Positions 1 to 8,026 of a stretch of DNA of 64,000 nucleotides are shown here, in pieces. A program made the position numbers and the translations under genes. Each line of letters starts with the position of its first letter. Within the stretch, counting starts at the first letter, position 1. Location: NCBI RefSeq assembly GCF_000722545.1, contig NZ_JNVM01000006.1, forward strand, positions 186,001-250,000, given 5' to 3'. The stretch is from Paenibacillus tyrphae. Its GTDB lineage: Bacteria; Bacillota; Bacilli; Paenibacillales; NBRC-103111. The notes below the pieces were generated by a model. It was not told where the DNA came from and searched no databases. It worked only from the letters and a program-made list of their open reading frames with translations.

Positions 1-128
1 TCGCGGTTGTCGCGATCCTTGTCATGACCTTTGCCTTTGCTGTCGGCAAAAGCCGCCGTCGATCCGCCCATCACCATCGCCAGGGTCAATCCGGAAATCA
101 CTGTCTTCTTGAAAGCTTTGCTCATCAT
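1..128 (-). CDS. Secreted protein, N-terminus only (cut by window edge)
   Basis: Only about 42 residues are inside the window; the frame stays open to base 1. Translation starts at one of two adjacent ATG codons (128 or 125) behind AAAGGAG at about 134-140. The visible part is a classical Sec signal peptide: KK-rich start, hydrophobic core (VISGLTLAMVMGG), then an AFA-DS cleavage site near residue 30. The mature protein begins with an Asp/Lys/Gly-rich hydrophilic stretch (SKGKGHDKDRD). Such starts are common in surface-layer or cell-wall proteins of this group, but no domain is visible, so the function is unknown. Confidence 0.7.
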   Translation of the reverse strand, partial: MMSKAFKKTVISGLTLAMVMGGSTAAFADSKGKGHDKDRDNR

Positions 129-451
129 TCATTCTCCTTTGCCTTTTAGGGTTGAACCGCAATCCGGCTCGTGACGAACACACGGGGCCCCGCCACTCGA
201 ATAGCGGAGGAAGTCCGTCGCCCGTCGATTCTCAAGCAGGTGCGATCTTTGATATGAGTATAAAAAGAGGATGTTTCAGAACCTTCGCGAAGAGTTCCTG
301 ACTGCACTTACATCGTTCGCCCTCCCCAAAATGTTTAGGGGGGTCCTTTAGATCGCCTGCCAAAAATGTTAAACTTAACATCATACCCCGGGATTGTCCT
401 TTTCGGACCTTGTCCCGGCTTCTACCATAAACGAAAGATAAGGAGAGAGAG
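129..451. promoter_or_regulatory. Divergent intergenic region with palindrome and 5' UTR hairpin
   Basis: This region lies between a leftward secreted-protein gene and the rightward FAD oxidoreductase. It holds a TGTTAA-AC-TTAACA dyad at 367-380 that could be an operator, and a hairpin at 388-418 (CCGGGA/TCCCGG outer and GTCC/GGAC inner arms) in the 5' leader of the oxidoreductase. The GC-rich stretch 180-240 on the minus-strand leader side was compared by eye with c-di-GMP, c-di-AMP and glycine riboswitch consensus and matched none. No convincing -35/-10 pair was found. Confidence 0.35.
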
Positions 452-2074
452 ATGAAATTAAGCGGCAAAAAGCTGACGATTGTTCTGGCCCTGGTGGCCT
501 TGGTCGCCCTGGCTGGGGTCTATACGTTCCTGCAGCGGAGCGCGCCGGACAAGCCGTCTCCGAACTCAACGGCAACCACAGGGAAAGACGATGCGAACGG
601 CGGCAAGAATACAACCGCCTCCAAAACGGACAACAAACTACCCGACATCCCGACAGAGCAGACGGATATAGTCGTGATCGGCAGCGAGCTGGAAGGGCTC
701 TATTTGGCCCGCGCCGCGGCGGACGAAGGATTGAAGGTCAAAATATTGGACCCGCGCAATGCATTCGGCGGCCAAGTGCTGCAGGGAGAGATGCTGTTCC
801 TGGACGAAACCCGCGACGATCAGCACCGGCTGCTGGTCCAAGGCCGGGCGAAGGAACTGTTCGACGGCTTCCGCAACGGCAAAATCCGCAAGCTGAAGGA
901 ATTCGAGCAATATTTTGACAAGCTGAAAAAGGACATTCCCGTCGAGCAAGGGATTAAGATCGAGAGCATCGAGCAAAACCCCGGCCAATTCGGCGGGCAG
1001 GCGTTAAACGGCATCGTCTACACGACCAAGGACGGCCAGAAGAAACGAATTGCCGCCTCCTACTGGGTCGAGAATACCGATTACGCCGCGATGGTCAGCA
1101 AGCTTCAGGCGACCCGGATGCCGGGCCTGGAGAAGTTCTACGGGCAAAATAACATCGAGTATATGAGCTCCGGCATGATGATGAAGTTCAAAAACGTCGA
1201 TTGGGCGAAATTCCAGCAAAGCTTCAACAATATGCCGAAGGAAGAGCGCAGCGCCAAATTCGGCTGGGGCTCGGTGGACAACAGCTTCGCCATCAGCCTT
1301 TCGGACATGACGAGCAAGTACAAACCGACGAACGACCGCGTGTTTCTGCGCGGGCTGAATGCGGTGAGCCAGCGGGACGGCGAAGTGATTATCAACGCCT
1401 TCCTGATCTATACGGTCGATCCGTCGGACGACAAATCGGTAGCCGATGCGATGGAACTCGGGAAGAAGGAAATTCCTCTGATCCTGAACCATTTCCGCAA
1501 AAGCTTGCCCGGCTGGGAGAAAGCGGAGCTGAACGGGTTCCCGAACTACCTGTACATCCGTGAATACAACCACTACGAGACGGATTACGTCTTGAAGCCT
1601 TCGGATATGCTCGGGGCGAAAATGTTCTGGGACAACGTGAGCATCGGCGGCTACCCGCTCGACCTGCAGGGCACCAGCGCCAACAAATGGGGCATCGAAA
1701 TGGGCCGCCCGGACAAATACGGGATGCCGCTGCGCAGCTTCCTGCTCAAAAATTACGACAACGTCATTATGGCCGGCAAAAACGTCGGCGCCTCCGCCAT
1801 CGCTTACGGCAGCGCGCGCATTCAGCCGAATACGAGCTTGGCGGCCGAATCGATCGGCGTCATTTTGGGGCAAATTCAAGGCAAGAAGAAGCTTCGCGAG
1901 CTGAAGGAAGCCGACATGCCGCAGCTTCAGCAGTATCTGGCCTCGAAGTACAACATCAAGCTGACCGGTGTCACCGGCAACAACAAGCTGGCCGGCTGGT
2001 CGGCGGACGAAATCGCCAAGCTGGATACCGGCGAGATCGTTTATGCGTCTTATGTAAAAACACGTAAAAAATAA
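452..2074 (+). CDS. Membrane-anchored FAD-dependent oxidoreductase
   Basis: 540 aa, starting at ATG 452 behind AAGGAGAGAGAG. Residues 5-27 form one N-terminal membrane segment or uncleaved signal, followed by a Ser/Thr/Asn/Lys-rich linker (30-65), so the catalytic part is probably outside the membrane. From residue 70 there is an FAD-binding Rossmann fold of the FAD_oxidored type (beta strand DIVVIG, helix, then VKILDPR with the acidic strand end). The dinucleotide motif reads G-S-E-L-E-G rather than GxGxxG, losing the second glycine. A C-terminal FAD segment is likely around NVIMAGKNVGASAIAYGSARIQ. The substrate is unknown. It is monocistronic, with its own terminator just downstream. The family call is confident; the reaction is not. 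Confidence 0.75.
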   Translation: MKLSGKKLTIVLALVALVALAGVYTFLQRSAPDKPSPNSTATTGKDDANGGKNTTASKTDNKLPDIPTEQTDIVVIGSELEGLYLARAAADEGLKVKILDPRNAFGGQVLQGEMLFLDETRDDQHRLLVQGRAKELFDGFRNGKIRKLKEFEQYFDKLKKDIPVEQGIKIESIEQNPGQFGGQALNGIVYTTKDGQKKRIAASYWVENTDYAAMVSKLQATRMPGLEKFYGQNNIEYMSSGMMMKFKNVDWAKFQQSFNNMPKEERSAKFGWGSVDNSFAISLSDMTSKYKPTNDRVFLRGLNAVSQRDGEVIINAFLIYTVDPSDDKSVADAMELGKKEIPLILNHFRKSLPGWEKAELNGFPNYLYIREYNHYETDYVLKPSDMLGAKMFWDNVSIGGYPLDLQGTSANKWGIEMGRPDKYGMPLRSFLLKNYDNVIMAGKNVGASAIAYGSARIQPNTSLAAESIGVILGQIQGKKKLRELKEADMPQLQQYLASKYNIKLTGVTGNNKLAGWSADEIAKLDTGEIVYASYVKTRKK

Positions 2075-2081
2075 TAAAGCA

Positions 2082-2126
2082 AGCCCTCCTGCGCCGTGGA
2101 ATCGTCCGGTTGCGGGAGGGCTTTTT
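2082..2126 (+). terminator. Intrinsic terminator after FAD oxidoreductase
   Basis: AGCCCTCCTGC (2082-2092) pairs with GCGGGAGGGCT (2112-2122, one mismatch or bulge), followed by a short T run. It lies 8 bases past the stop codon. Confidence 0.85.
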
Positions 2127-2153
2127 CGTATGGCGGCAATGCGTCTCCAACTT

Positions 2154-2202
2154 TTGACACATCGAGGAAAACGGAGTACAATGATTTAGTTCAAAGTTTG
2201 AA
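2154..2202 (+). promoter_or_regulatory. marR promoter with overlapping operator
   Basis: TTGACA at 2154-2159 and TACAAT at 2177-2182 are separated by exactly 17 bp. Just downstream, over the likely transcription start, is the perfect dyad TTCAAA-G-TTTGAA (2190-2202). This placement fits autorepression by the MarR protein encoded next; the binding itself is inferred. Confidence 0.75.
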
Positions 2203-2252
2203 TTATTCATAGACAAAATTATTGAGAGCTAAAACTCAAAGGGGGAGCCGTC

Positions 2253-2699
2253 ATGCGGGAGCAAGGGCTTCATGCGTCCACAGAGATTGAAAAATGGACC
2301 CGGCTGGCGATGCGCCGATGGATCACCGAAATGACAGGCCGGTTGAAGCAAGGGCTGCCGATTCAGCAGTACTATTTGCTGGAGAGCCTTCGGGCGAACG
2401 GGACGATGCGGTGTTCGGAGCTGGCGGACACGCTGCAAATTACGCTGCCGGCCGTGACGAACCTCGCCAATAAGCTGGTGGCCAGCGGGTATGCGGAGCG
2501 GGCGCATAACGAAACAGACCGGCGGGTCGTCATGGTGACCGTCACGCAGAAAGGTCTGGACGCTTTGAGCGAGTTGGACGAGAAAGCGGCGGAATTGGTC
2601 GAGTGGTTCTGGCAAGGGCTGGAGCCGGGCGAAACCGCCGAATTGACCCGGCTGCTCCGCAAAGTGGTCGAGTATAGAACGGTCATGGATAAAGACTAA
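2253..2699 (+). CDS. MarR-family transcriptional regulator
   Basis: 148 aa, ATG 2253 behind AAAGGGGGA. It shows a typical MarR winged helix: helices around residues 38-52 (YYLLESLRANG), recognition helix region TMRCSELADTLQITLPAVTNLANKLV (about 50-76), and a wing with the signature DRRVVMVTVTQKG (103-115). The C-terminal helices would form the dimer interface. It is followed 57 bp later by a DHA2 drug exporter in the same direction, so it most likely represses its own promoter and that pump, released by a small ligand. A 9-bp hairpin without a T run (2704-2729) separates the two genes and may tune pump expression. Confidence 0.9.
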   Translation: MREQGLHASTEIEKWTRLAMRRWITEMTGRLKQGLPIQQYYLLESLRANGTMRCSELADTLQITLPAVTNLANKLVASGYAERAHNETDRRVVMVTVTQKGLDALSELDEKAAELVEWFWQGLEPGETAELTRLLRKVVEYRTVMDKD

Positions 2700-2756
2700 A
2701 GAACGGGCTTTCGCTTAGCGGAGAGCCCGATAGCAGGGAGAAAAGGAGAGAATAGC

Positions 2757-4238
2757 ATGGCTTCGCTTGAAAGCACCGAGAAACCCGTGCCGTTTTGGCC
2801 GGTCATGATCGGTATTTTTTTCGGCTCGTTTCTGGCGATTCTGGGAACAAGTTCCATTAACGTAGCCATTCCAATCTTAATGCAGGATTTTCATACCGAC
2901 TTGAATACGGTACAGTGGACGCTGACCGGCTTTATGCTTGCGACCGGGGTCATTGCGCCGATCACCGGCTACCTGGGGGACCGATTCAGCACCAAATATT
3001 TATATGTCGCGGCCCTGATCGGGTTTACGTTCATGTCGGGACTGTGCGCCGTAGCTTGGAATATTCATTCGCTGATCATGTTCCGCATTCTGCAAGGGGC
3101 CTTCAGCGGCATGGTCATGCCTGCCACCATGACGATCATTTATCAAGTCATTCCCAGAGAACGGCAGGCGTTCGCCATCAGCATGTGGAGCTTGTCAGCG
3201 ATGCTGGCTCCGGCGCTAGGCCCGTCGCTGGCCGGCTGGCTGATTCAAACGTTCGACTGGACCTGGCTGTTCTTGATCAACCTGCCGTTCGGTGTCATCG
3301 CCATCGCACTTGCGATGAAGCTGATTCCGTATTACCGCTTGACGACACCGAAACCGTTCGACCTGTTCGGCTTTCTGGCCGTCATTCTCAGCAGCTCCGC
3401 GCTGCTCATCGCATTCAGCGAAGCGCACGCTTGGGGCTGGGGATCTTGGCAGACGGTATCCCTGCTGGCCTTCGGAGCGTTGACGCTGATTGCCTTCGTT
3501 CTTTACGAGCTGCGTAAAGCCGGGCCGCTGTTGAACCTAAGAGTATTCGCGTATTCCCGGTATACCTACAGCTTGATTCTTAGCTGTATCATCACGATCA
3601 GCTTGTATTCCGGGACGTTCCTGACGCCGGTGTTTCTGCAAAATATCCAGCATGTCTCCGCCTTCGATACGGGCTTGATCCTCCTCATCCCGTCGCTGGC
3701 GATGGCAGTCTGCATGCCGCTTACCGGCAAGCTGTATTCGCGGGTGGGGCCGATGCCGCTTATTCTGTTCGGGATCGTACTGATCGGCGTCGGAACACTG
3801 GCTATGGCCCATCTCAGCGTCGATGTAACGCATGGCTATATCATCCTGTGGATGACCGTCCGCAACCTTGGCATCGCCTTCTCGACCATGCCCGCTTCCA
3901 ATGCCGGCATGGAGGTCATTCCGCGCGAGCTGTCCGGGCACGCTTCCTCGGTGAACAACTGGATCCGCCAAGGATTCGGCTCGTTCTCCATCGGCCTGTT
4001 CACCTCGATGCTCGCTTCTCGCGTTGCCGCGCACAGCATGGAGCTCGGCAAGACCGGCGGGCTGAACGGCCAGCAGCTGCAGCAGCAGGCGTTCACGTTG
4101 AGCGTCAACGACGTATACATGGTCGCTACGGTTGTCGTGCTGATCGGCTTACCGCTGGCCTTGACGCTAGGAAGCCGGCGCGGCAAAAAGCAGCCGGAAG
4201 CTGCCCCCGGTCCGGGCTTGTCGCAAAAGACGTCGTAA
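2757..4238 (+). CDS. MFS multidrug exporter, DHA2 (EmrB/QacA) type
   Basis: 493 aa, ATG 2757 behind AAAAGGAGAG. About 14 hydrophobic segments, as expected for the proton-driven drug:H+ antiporter-2 family. Recognisable motifs are the first-helix stretch (SSINVAIPILMQDF), motif A between TM2 and TM3 (GYLGDRFSTKYLY), the motif B region (RILQGAFSGMVMP) and motif C in TM5 (APALGPSLAGWLIQ). The tail is Lys/Arg/Pro-rich and cytoplasmic. It sits in the plasma membrane and should expel amphipathic toxic compounds. It is co-directional with the upstream marR gene, its probable regulator. Substrate range cannot be read from sequence. Confidence 0.9.
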   Translation: MASLESTEKPVPFWPVMIGIFFGSFLAILGTSSINVAIPILMQDFHTDLNTVQWTLTGFMLATGVIAPITGYLGDRFSTKYLYVAALIGFTFMSGLCAVAWNIHSLIMFRILQGAFSGMVMPATMTIIYQVIPRERQAFAISMWSLSAMLAPALGPSLAGWLIQTFDWTWLFLINLPFGVIAIALAMKLIPYYRLTTPKPFDLFGFLAVILSSSALLIAFSEAHAWGWGSWQTVSLLAFGALTLIAFVLYELRKAGPLLNLRVFAYSRYTYSLILSCIITISLYSGTFLTPVFLQNIQHVSAFDTGLILLIPSLAMAVCMPLTGKLYSRVGPMPLILFGIVLIGVGTLAMAHLSVDVTHGYIILWMTVRNLGIAFSTMPASNAGMEVIPRELSGHASSVNNWIRQGFGSFSIGLFTSMLASRVAAHSMELGKTGGLNGQQLQQQAFTLSVNDVYMVATVVVLIGLPLALTLGSRRGKKQPEAAPGPGLSQKTS

Positions 4239-4277
4239 GCGAGCCAGCGCAGACTGGTTTTGTACCTACCCACCCAA

Positions 4278-4313
4278 AAAGGGACGGTTTCCTTCGAAGG
4301 AAACCGTCCCTTT
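4278..4313. terminator. Perfect 36-bp palindrome, bidirectional terminator-like hairpin
   Basis: Two 18-base arms (AAAGGGACGGTTTCCTTC and its exact complement) meet at a TTCGAA centre, preceded by an A run and followed by TTT. It follows the DHA2 pump by 40 bp and also forms the left border of the repeat element at 4318-4569. A near copy of its first half borders the right side (4577-4611). Confidence 0.75.
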
Positions 4314-4317
4314 GAGT

Positions 4318-4615
4318 GTTGAGAAACCCTAGGAAGTAGAAAAACTCAGACAAATAGAGGTGGGGTATATCCCGTAAGAGTTTACGTCCGCCTTTGAAAC
4401 CCGTGAAAATACCGCTAATTCTAATCAAGTTCACGGGTAGATGGGGTCCCCGGAAAGTATCAGAATAAGCTTCCAAGAGTTACATCACTTTCTGGGGAAG
4501 GGCAGCGGCTGGAGGGATCTACCCCACCGGCATATGCAGAGTATTTCTACGCGAAGCGGGTTTCCTAACAAGCTCAGGGACGGTTTCCTTCGATCGGAAG
4601 ATAACCGTCCCTTTT
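4318..4615. repeat. Structured repeat element, copy A (possible ncRNA or MITE-like)
   Basis: An intergenic element that folds on itself and has a second copy at 33.4 kb. Nested stems are: GTTGAGAAACCC (4318-4329) with GGGTTTCCTAAC (4558-4569); GGTGGGGTATATCCC (4359-4373) with GGGATCTACCCCACC (4514-4528); ACCCGTGAA (4399-4407) with TTCACGGGT (4430-4438). The inner loop carries CCGCCTTTG (4388-4396) and CCGCTAATTCTAATCAA (4412-4428), both shared with copy B. It ends with AACAAGCTCA and a terminator hairpin (4577-4611 plus TTTT). Small ORFs crossing it look incidental. The transcribed strand, if any, is unknown. Confidence 0.65.
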
Positions 4616-4623
4616 GCTTTCAT

Positions 4624-5166
4624 CTATAAGCGCAGCCCGAAAGTCACACGTACCGTGGGCCCTTCAAAGGCTACGTCCCGAATCGCCACATGCCTCGGCA
4701 TATAATCGTTCAGATCAACCTGGATCGGCTGAAGGCTCAGCCATTCGCCCGGTACGGTAACGTCCCGGATGACGGTGCCGGTATGGACGGCCGTCAAATA
4801 CGGCTCCTTCCAGGCAAGCTCGAAGTTGAGCCGGGCGCCGACCTTCCAGCGGTCTTGAAGCAGCAGCGTCACGTCTGCCGCGAGCCGGTCCCCTTCAAGG
4901 AAGAACTTCGCTCCTGTCAGCTTGACGCCGGGCCGCAGCTCGGCCCGGCGGGAAAGCGCCTTTTTCAGCAAATCGCCCAGCTCCTGCTCCGTCAGCACCG
5001 CCTCCGGCTTGCGATTGATTACCATCGCGGCAAGCTTTTCGCGCACCGGAAGATCATTATATGTCAAATCCAGCTCCGCTTGCGGCTGCGCGTACCATAA
5101 TGCCCCGGCGACCAGCAGCGCGGCCAGAACTACGATCGTGACGATCCCTTTGAAGAGCGATCTCAT
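4624..5166 (-). CDS. Membrane-anchored YpmS/DUF2140-like protein
   Basis: 180 aa; start ATG at 5166 behind GGGGGAAG. One N-terminal transmembrane segment (residues 7-26, IVTIVVLAALLVAGALWYA) precedes an extracytoplasmic domain with alternating beta strands: a helix (VLTEQELGDLLKKAL), then strands KLTGAKFFLEGDRLAADVTLLL, ARLNFELAWKEPYL and VRVTFGLRL. Size, topology and the strand pattern resemble the YpmS (DUF2140) family of Firmicutes, whose function is not established. It is downstream of the DEAD-box helicase on the same strand, 86 bp away, so it may be cotranscribed. The family match is from memory of the pattern and is moderate. Confidence 0.6.
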   Translation of the reverse strand: MRSLFKGIVTIVVLAALLVAGALWYAQPQAELDLTYNDLPVREKLAAMVINRKPEAVLTEQELGDLLKKALSRRAELRPGVKLTGAKFFLEGDRLAADVTLLLQDRWKVGARLNFELAWKEPYLTAVHTGTVIRDVTVPGEWLSLQPIQVDLNDYMPRHVAIRDVAFEGPTVRVTFGLRL

Positions 5167-5252
5167 CTGACTTCCCCCTTAAAGGAGCCGGTCCTAACCT
5201 GAGCCCAATGTCCTCTCCCGGAGTTTGACAGGCGGAATCGGCGGCTCCTTCG

Positions 5253-6683
5253 TTACTTTTTCGGTTTACCCGACGGATCGCGCTTTTCCTTAAGCCAGCG
5301 CGGCGCTCCTTTGTTTTTGCGGTCCCGCTCCCGTTCCGCCTTGCGTTTATCCGGGGCAGCCGAAGCCGGAGCCGGAGGACGGCCCGTGCCGGCCTGTGCC
5401 GGCTTCACGCTCTTGCCTTCCGTACGGGGAAGCTTCGGAGCTCCCGCCTGGGCAATACGCGCTTCAGGTTTTTCCCTTCCCGACGGCGCTTCGTCCGGCA
5501 CCCGGCGTTCCACGAGCTTCTTCGCGTCCCGGCGAATGGCCCGCTCCTGCTCCGGATCGACGACCTTCCCATGAAACATCGTCCGCTGCTTGATCTCGAT
5601 ACCGAGCGCTTTGGAAAACTTATCGATAATGAACTGCTCCCGCGGAGTAATGATCGACACGGCCGTGCCTTTGCGGCCCATCCGCCCCGTCCGGCCTACG
5701 CGGTGCACGTAATGGTCCGCATCGATCGGCGGATCGAGGTTGATCACGTGAGTAACCTGCGGCAGATCAAGCCCCCTGGCGGCTACGTCGGTCGCGAGCA
5801 GCAGCTGGAATTTGCCGGCGCGGAACGCCTGCATCGCCTTGGCCCGTTCCTGCTTGAAGGAATCACCGTACAAGCCTTCGACCGATAGGCCGACATATTG
5901 CAGCTTCGCCACCGCTTCCCCGATATCGTCGGTCTCATTGACGAACACGATCGCGGCCTTCGGGTTATACAGTCGGACAATCCGGCGCAGCGTATCGATT
6001 TTGTCCCGTTCCTGACATACGAAATACAGATGCTCAAGCGTCTCCGAGGTGCGCTGCGCCGGTTTTACCCGAACGTAGACGGGTTCGCGCATCCAGCGAT
6101 CGATGACGTCCTGCAGCGGCGGCGGGAACGTCGCGGAAAAAAACAGCAGCTGCCGGTCGCGCAGCATGCCTTTGAACAGCGCCTCCACATCCTGCATGGA
6201 CCCCAGCTCGAACACTTGATCGACCTCGTCGACGACGACCGTGCGGATTCCGTGCAGCTTCAGCTTGCGGAGCTTCACCAGCTCCTGTACGCGGCCAGGC
6301 GTCCCTACCACGATCTGCGGCTTGAGCTTCAACCGGTCGATCTGGCGCTCGATGGAGGCGCCGCCGATGAGCTGCTGCACGCGGACGTCGCTATCCTTCA
6401 CAAGCTGCTCCAGCGTCTGCACGATCTGCATGCCGAGCTCCCGTGTCGGCACCAGTACAAGAGCTTGTACCTCTCTTGCGCCCGCGTCTATTTTATGCAG
6501 CAACGGCAGCGAATAAGCCAGCGTTTTCCCCGTACCGGTCTGCGATTGCGCGACGACATCTTTTCCTTCAAGCGCGATCGGTATCGCTTCGGCCTGTATG
6601 TCCGACGGCTCCGTAATGCCGAGCTCCTGCAGCCGTTTGACATACTGCGGAGCGATATGTAAAGCTGCAAACCCCGTATTCAT
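5253..6683 (-). CDS. DEAD-box RNA helicase with DEVD motif II
   Basis: 476 aa. The open frame extends upstream to 7007, but the start at ATG 6683 is chosen because it has a GAGAGG site and the family's N-terminus (Q motif GITEPSDIQAEAIPI) follows. Motifs in order: I SQTGTGKT, Ia PTRELG, Ib TPGR, II V-DEVD-Q, III SAT, IV region VFVNET, V RGLDLPQVTHVIN, VI HRVGRTGR. Motif II is DEVD instead of DEAD. After residue ~375 comes a basic, Pro/Ala/Lys-rich tail (KRKAERERDRKNKGAPRW) suited to RNA binding. Likely role: ATP-driven remodelling of rRNA or mRNA. An extended -10 (TGGTATACT, around 6715-6723) may start it separately from the upstream hydrolase. Confidence 0.9.
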   Translation of the reverse strand: MNTGFAALHIAPQYVKRLQELGITEPSDIQAEAIPIALEGKDVVAQSQTGTGKTLAYSLPLLHKIDAGAREVQALVLVPTRELGMQIVQTLEQLVKDSDVRVQQLIGGASIERQIDRLKLKPQIVVGTPGRVQELVKLRKLKLHGIRTVVVDEVDQVFELGSMQDVEALFKGMLRDRQLLFFSATFPPPLQDVIDRWMREPVYVRVKPAQRTSETLEHLYFVCQERDKIDTLRRIVRLYNPKAAIVFVNETDDIGEAVAKLQYVGLSVEGLYGDSFKQERAKAMQAFRAGKFQLLLATDVAARGLDLPQVTHVINLDPPIDADHYVHRVGRTGRMGRKGTAVSIITPREQFIIDKFSKALGIEIKQRTMFHGKVVDPEQERAIRRDAKKLVERRVPDEAPSGREKPEARIAQAGAPKLPRTEGKSVKPAQAGTGRPPAPASAAPDKRKAERERDRKNKGAPRWLKEKRDPSGKPKK

Positions 6684-6766
6684 TCGATCATCCTCTCTTC
6701 CCTTGCGTTTTCTTAGTATACCAGAATATGCGGGCGATTGCCCTACCCGGCAGGAAGACAACCTCC

Positions 6767-7627
6767 TTATCGATCCCGGCCTTCCGCCCGCTCCCGTTTG
6801 CTTGCGATCCATCCGAACACCGCATCGAGCGCGCGTTCGTCGTCCTCCTTCGGAAAACGGTGCCCGAGCCCGTCGTACAGCTCCATCGTGTACTCCTTCC
6901 CGGCCCGCTCCAGCGCCGCTCCCAGCTTGCGCGCCTGCTCTACGCTGACCTGCGCATCCGCCGTACCATGTACGATCATGACGGGAACACGGATCGCGTC
7001 GACCCAACAGACCGGCGATCGCCGCTCATAGCATTCGGCCTGCTTGCGCGGATGTCCGACGACCCGCTTCAGCATCCGTCTCAGATCGACCCGCTCTTCA
7101 TATGTATCGAGCAGATCGCTCACGCCGCCCCAGACGACGACCGGACCGGCGCCTTCGCACTCTTTGGCCGCCAGCAGCGCCATCAATGCGCCGCGCGAGA
7201 AGCCGATCAGCGGAATCGGTCCGGACTGCACCTCCGGCAGCGATTGCATGAGGGTAATGGCGTGATGCACGTCAAAGCGGTCTTCCCCTCCGAAGTCTTC
7301 CCGTCCCTCACCGCCTTCGTTGCCCCGATAAAACGGCGCAAATACCGCGTACCCGCGCCGCGCCATCGAGAAAATGCGGCGTTTGCGCACCATCCCGACC
7401 TTGCGGATGCCTCCCCGGCAGTAAATTAGACCCGGAACGGGCATAGCCGAATCGGGCACGGCAAGATAACCTTTCACCTGAAGTCCTTGGCTAATATATG
7501 TCAGCCGGTAAAGCGATATGCCCTTCGCCAGGCTGCGGAGAATTTCTCTCTGAACCAGCGTGCCGTCGGCTGGAGCGCCGCCGGTTGCCCCGCTTTGCGG
7601 AAGGTTTGTATCGGTAGGTATAGGCAT
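6767..7627 (-). CDS. Alpha/beta hydrolase (prolyl-oligopeptidase-like)
   Basis: 286 aa, ATG 7627 behind GGAGTG. An alpha/beta-hydrolase fold is visible: strand and oxyanion region GLIYCRGG (around residue 67), nucleophile elbow G-F-S-R-G (about 143-147), acid in HGTADAQV (about 240) and histidine in GLGHRFP (about 270). The N-terminal strands (LYRLTYISQGLQVKGYLAVPD) match the acyl-peptidase/dienelactone-hydrolase-like S9 group. Probably a cytoplasmic esterase or peptidase; the substrate is unknown. The helicase gene follows 83 bp downstream on the same strand. The start is divergent from yusU, with the two promoters sharing about 80 bp. Confidence 0.85.
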   Translation of the reverse strand: MPIPTDTNLPQSGATGGAPADGTLVQREILRSLAKGISLYRLTYISQGLQVKGYLAVPDSAMPVPGLIYCRGGIRKVGMVRKRRIFSMARRGYAVFAPFYRGNEGGEGREDFGGEDRFDVHHAITLMQSLPEVQSGPIPLIGFSRGALMALLAAKECEGAGPVVVWGGVSDLLDTYEERVDLRRMLKRVVGHPRKQAECYERRSPVCWVDAIRVPVMIVHGTADAQVSVEQARKLGAALERAGKEYTMELYDGLGHRFPKEDDERALDAVFGWIASKRERAEGRDR

Positions 7628-7646
7628 GTTCGGTTCACTCCATTTT

Positions 7647-7675
7647 TTGACACAAAGTCGTTCCGGCGTTACACT
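7647..7675 (+). promoter_or_regulatory. yusU-like gene promoter
   Basis: TTGACA (7647-7652) and TACACT (7670-7675) with a 17-bp spacer, 34 bp before the start codon. Confidence 0.8.
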
Positions 7676-7709
7676 AAGATGTATTATGACCGGAAAGGTG
7701 GATTTTCAA

Positions 7710-7988
7710 ATGAATTCCCGTTTTGCCGCCGAATTCGAAGGGCTGGTCGAGAAATATGCCGAGCTCCTGACCGGCGACGCTTCCGCCGAAACGGTGGAAA
7801 AAATTAAAGTTTGGGCGATCTACAACCATATCCATAAAACGATGCCGGCTCTCGCAAGCCATTGGAATCAGCAGCATCCCGAGGGCAAAGCCGATGTCCG
7901 CAAGCTGTTCGAAGAGGTCCGCGACCGCAACCAGAAGTTTAAGGCGGCCAATCAACAGCAGGAAGCAGCGCCGGAACCGGAAGCCTGA
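7710..7988 (+). CDS. YusU-like DUF2573 family protein
   Basis: 92 aa. The start is ATG 7710, because GGAAAGGTGG lies just upstream and the family begins with a short M-N-x-x-F stretch. The conserved core is FEGLVEKYAELLTG, then VKVWAIYNHIHKTMPALASHWN (spread over residues 30-55), as in the small Bacillus YusU/DUF2573 family. It is all-helical, acidic, and has no membrane segment or signal. The C-terminal tail (QQQEAAPEPEA) is low complexity. The function of the family is unknown. It has its own promoter and terminator. Confidence 0.8.
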   Translation: MNSRFAAEFEGLVEKYAELLTGDASAETVEKIKVWAIYNHIHKTMPALASHWNQQHPEGKADVRKLFEEVRDRNQKFKAANQQQEAAPEPEA

Positions 7989-8026
7989 TCGCTGCGAACC
8001 CATGCTTCCTTTACCATACCCTGTAC

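Noticed and set aside
133..300. Possible riboswitch in the leader of the left-edge secreted protein
   Set aside because: GC-rich and foldable, but the conserved cores of c-di-GMP, c-di-AMP, cobalamin and glycine riboswitches are absent by eye. A covariance-model search would settle it.
1004..1879. 291-codon minus-strand frame inside the FAD oxidoreductase gene
   Set aside because: Mirror of a gene with clear flavoprotein features; no independent signals.
4126..4476. Small ORF across the pump end and repeat element copy A
   Set aside because: Its middle is the repeat stem translated; a similar small ORF appears over copy B (33310-33582), which reflects shared nucleotide sequence, not a protein gene.
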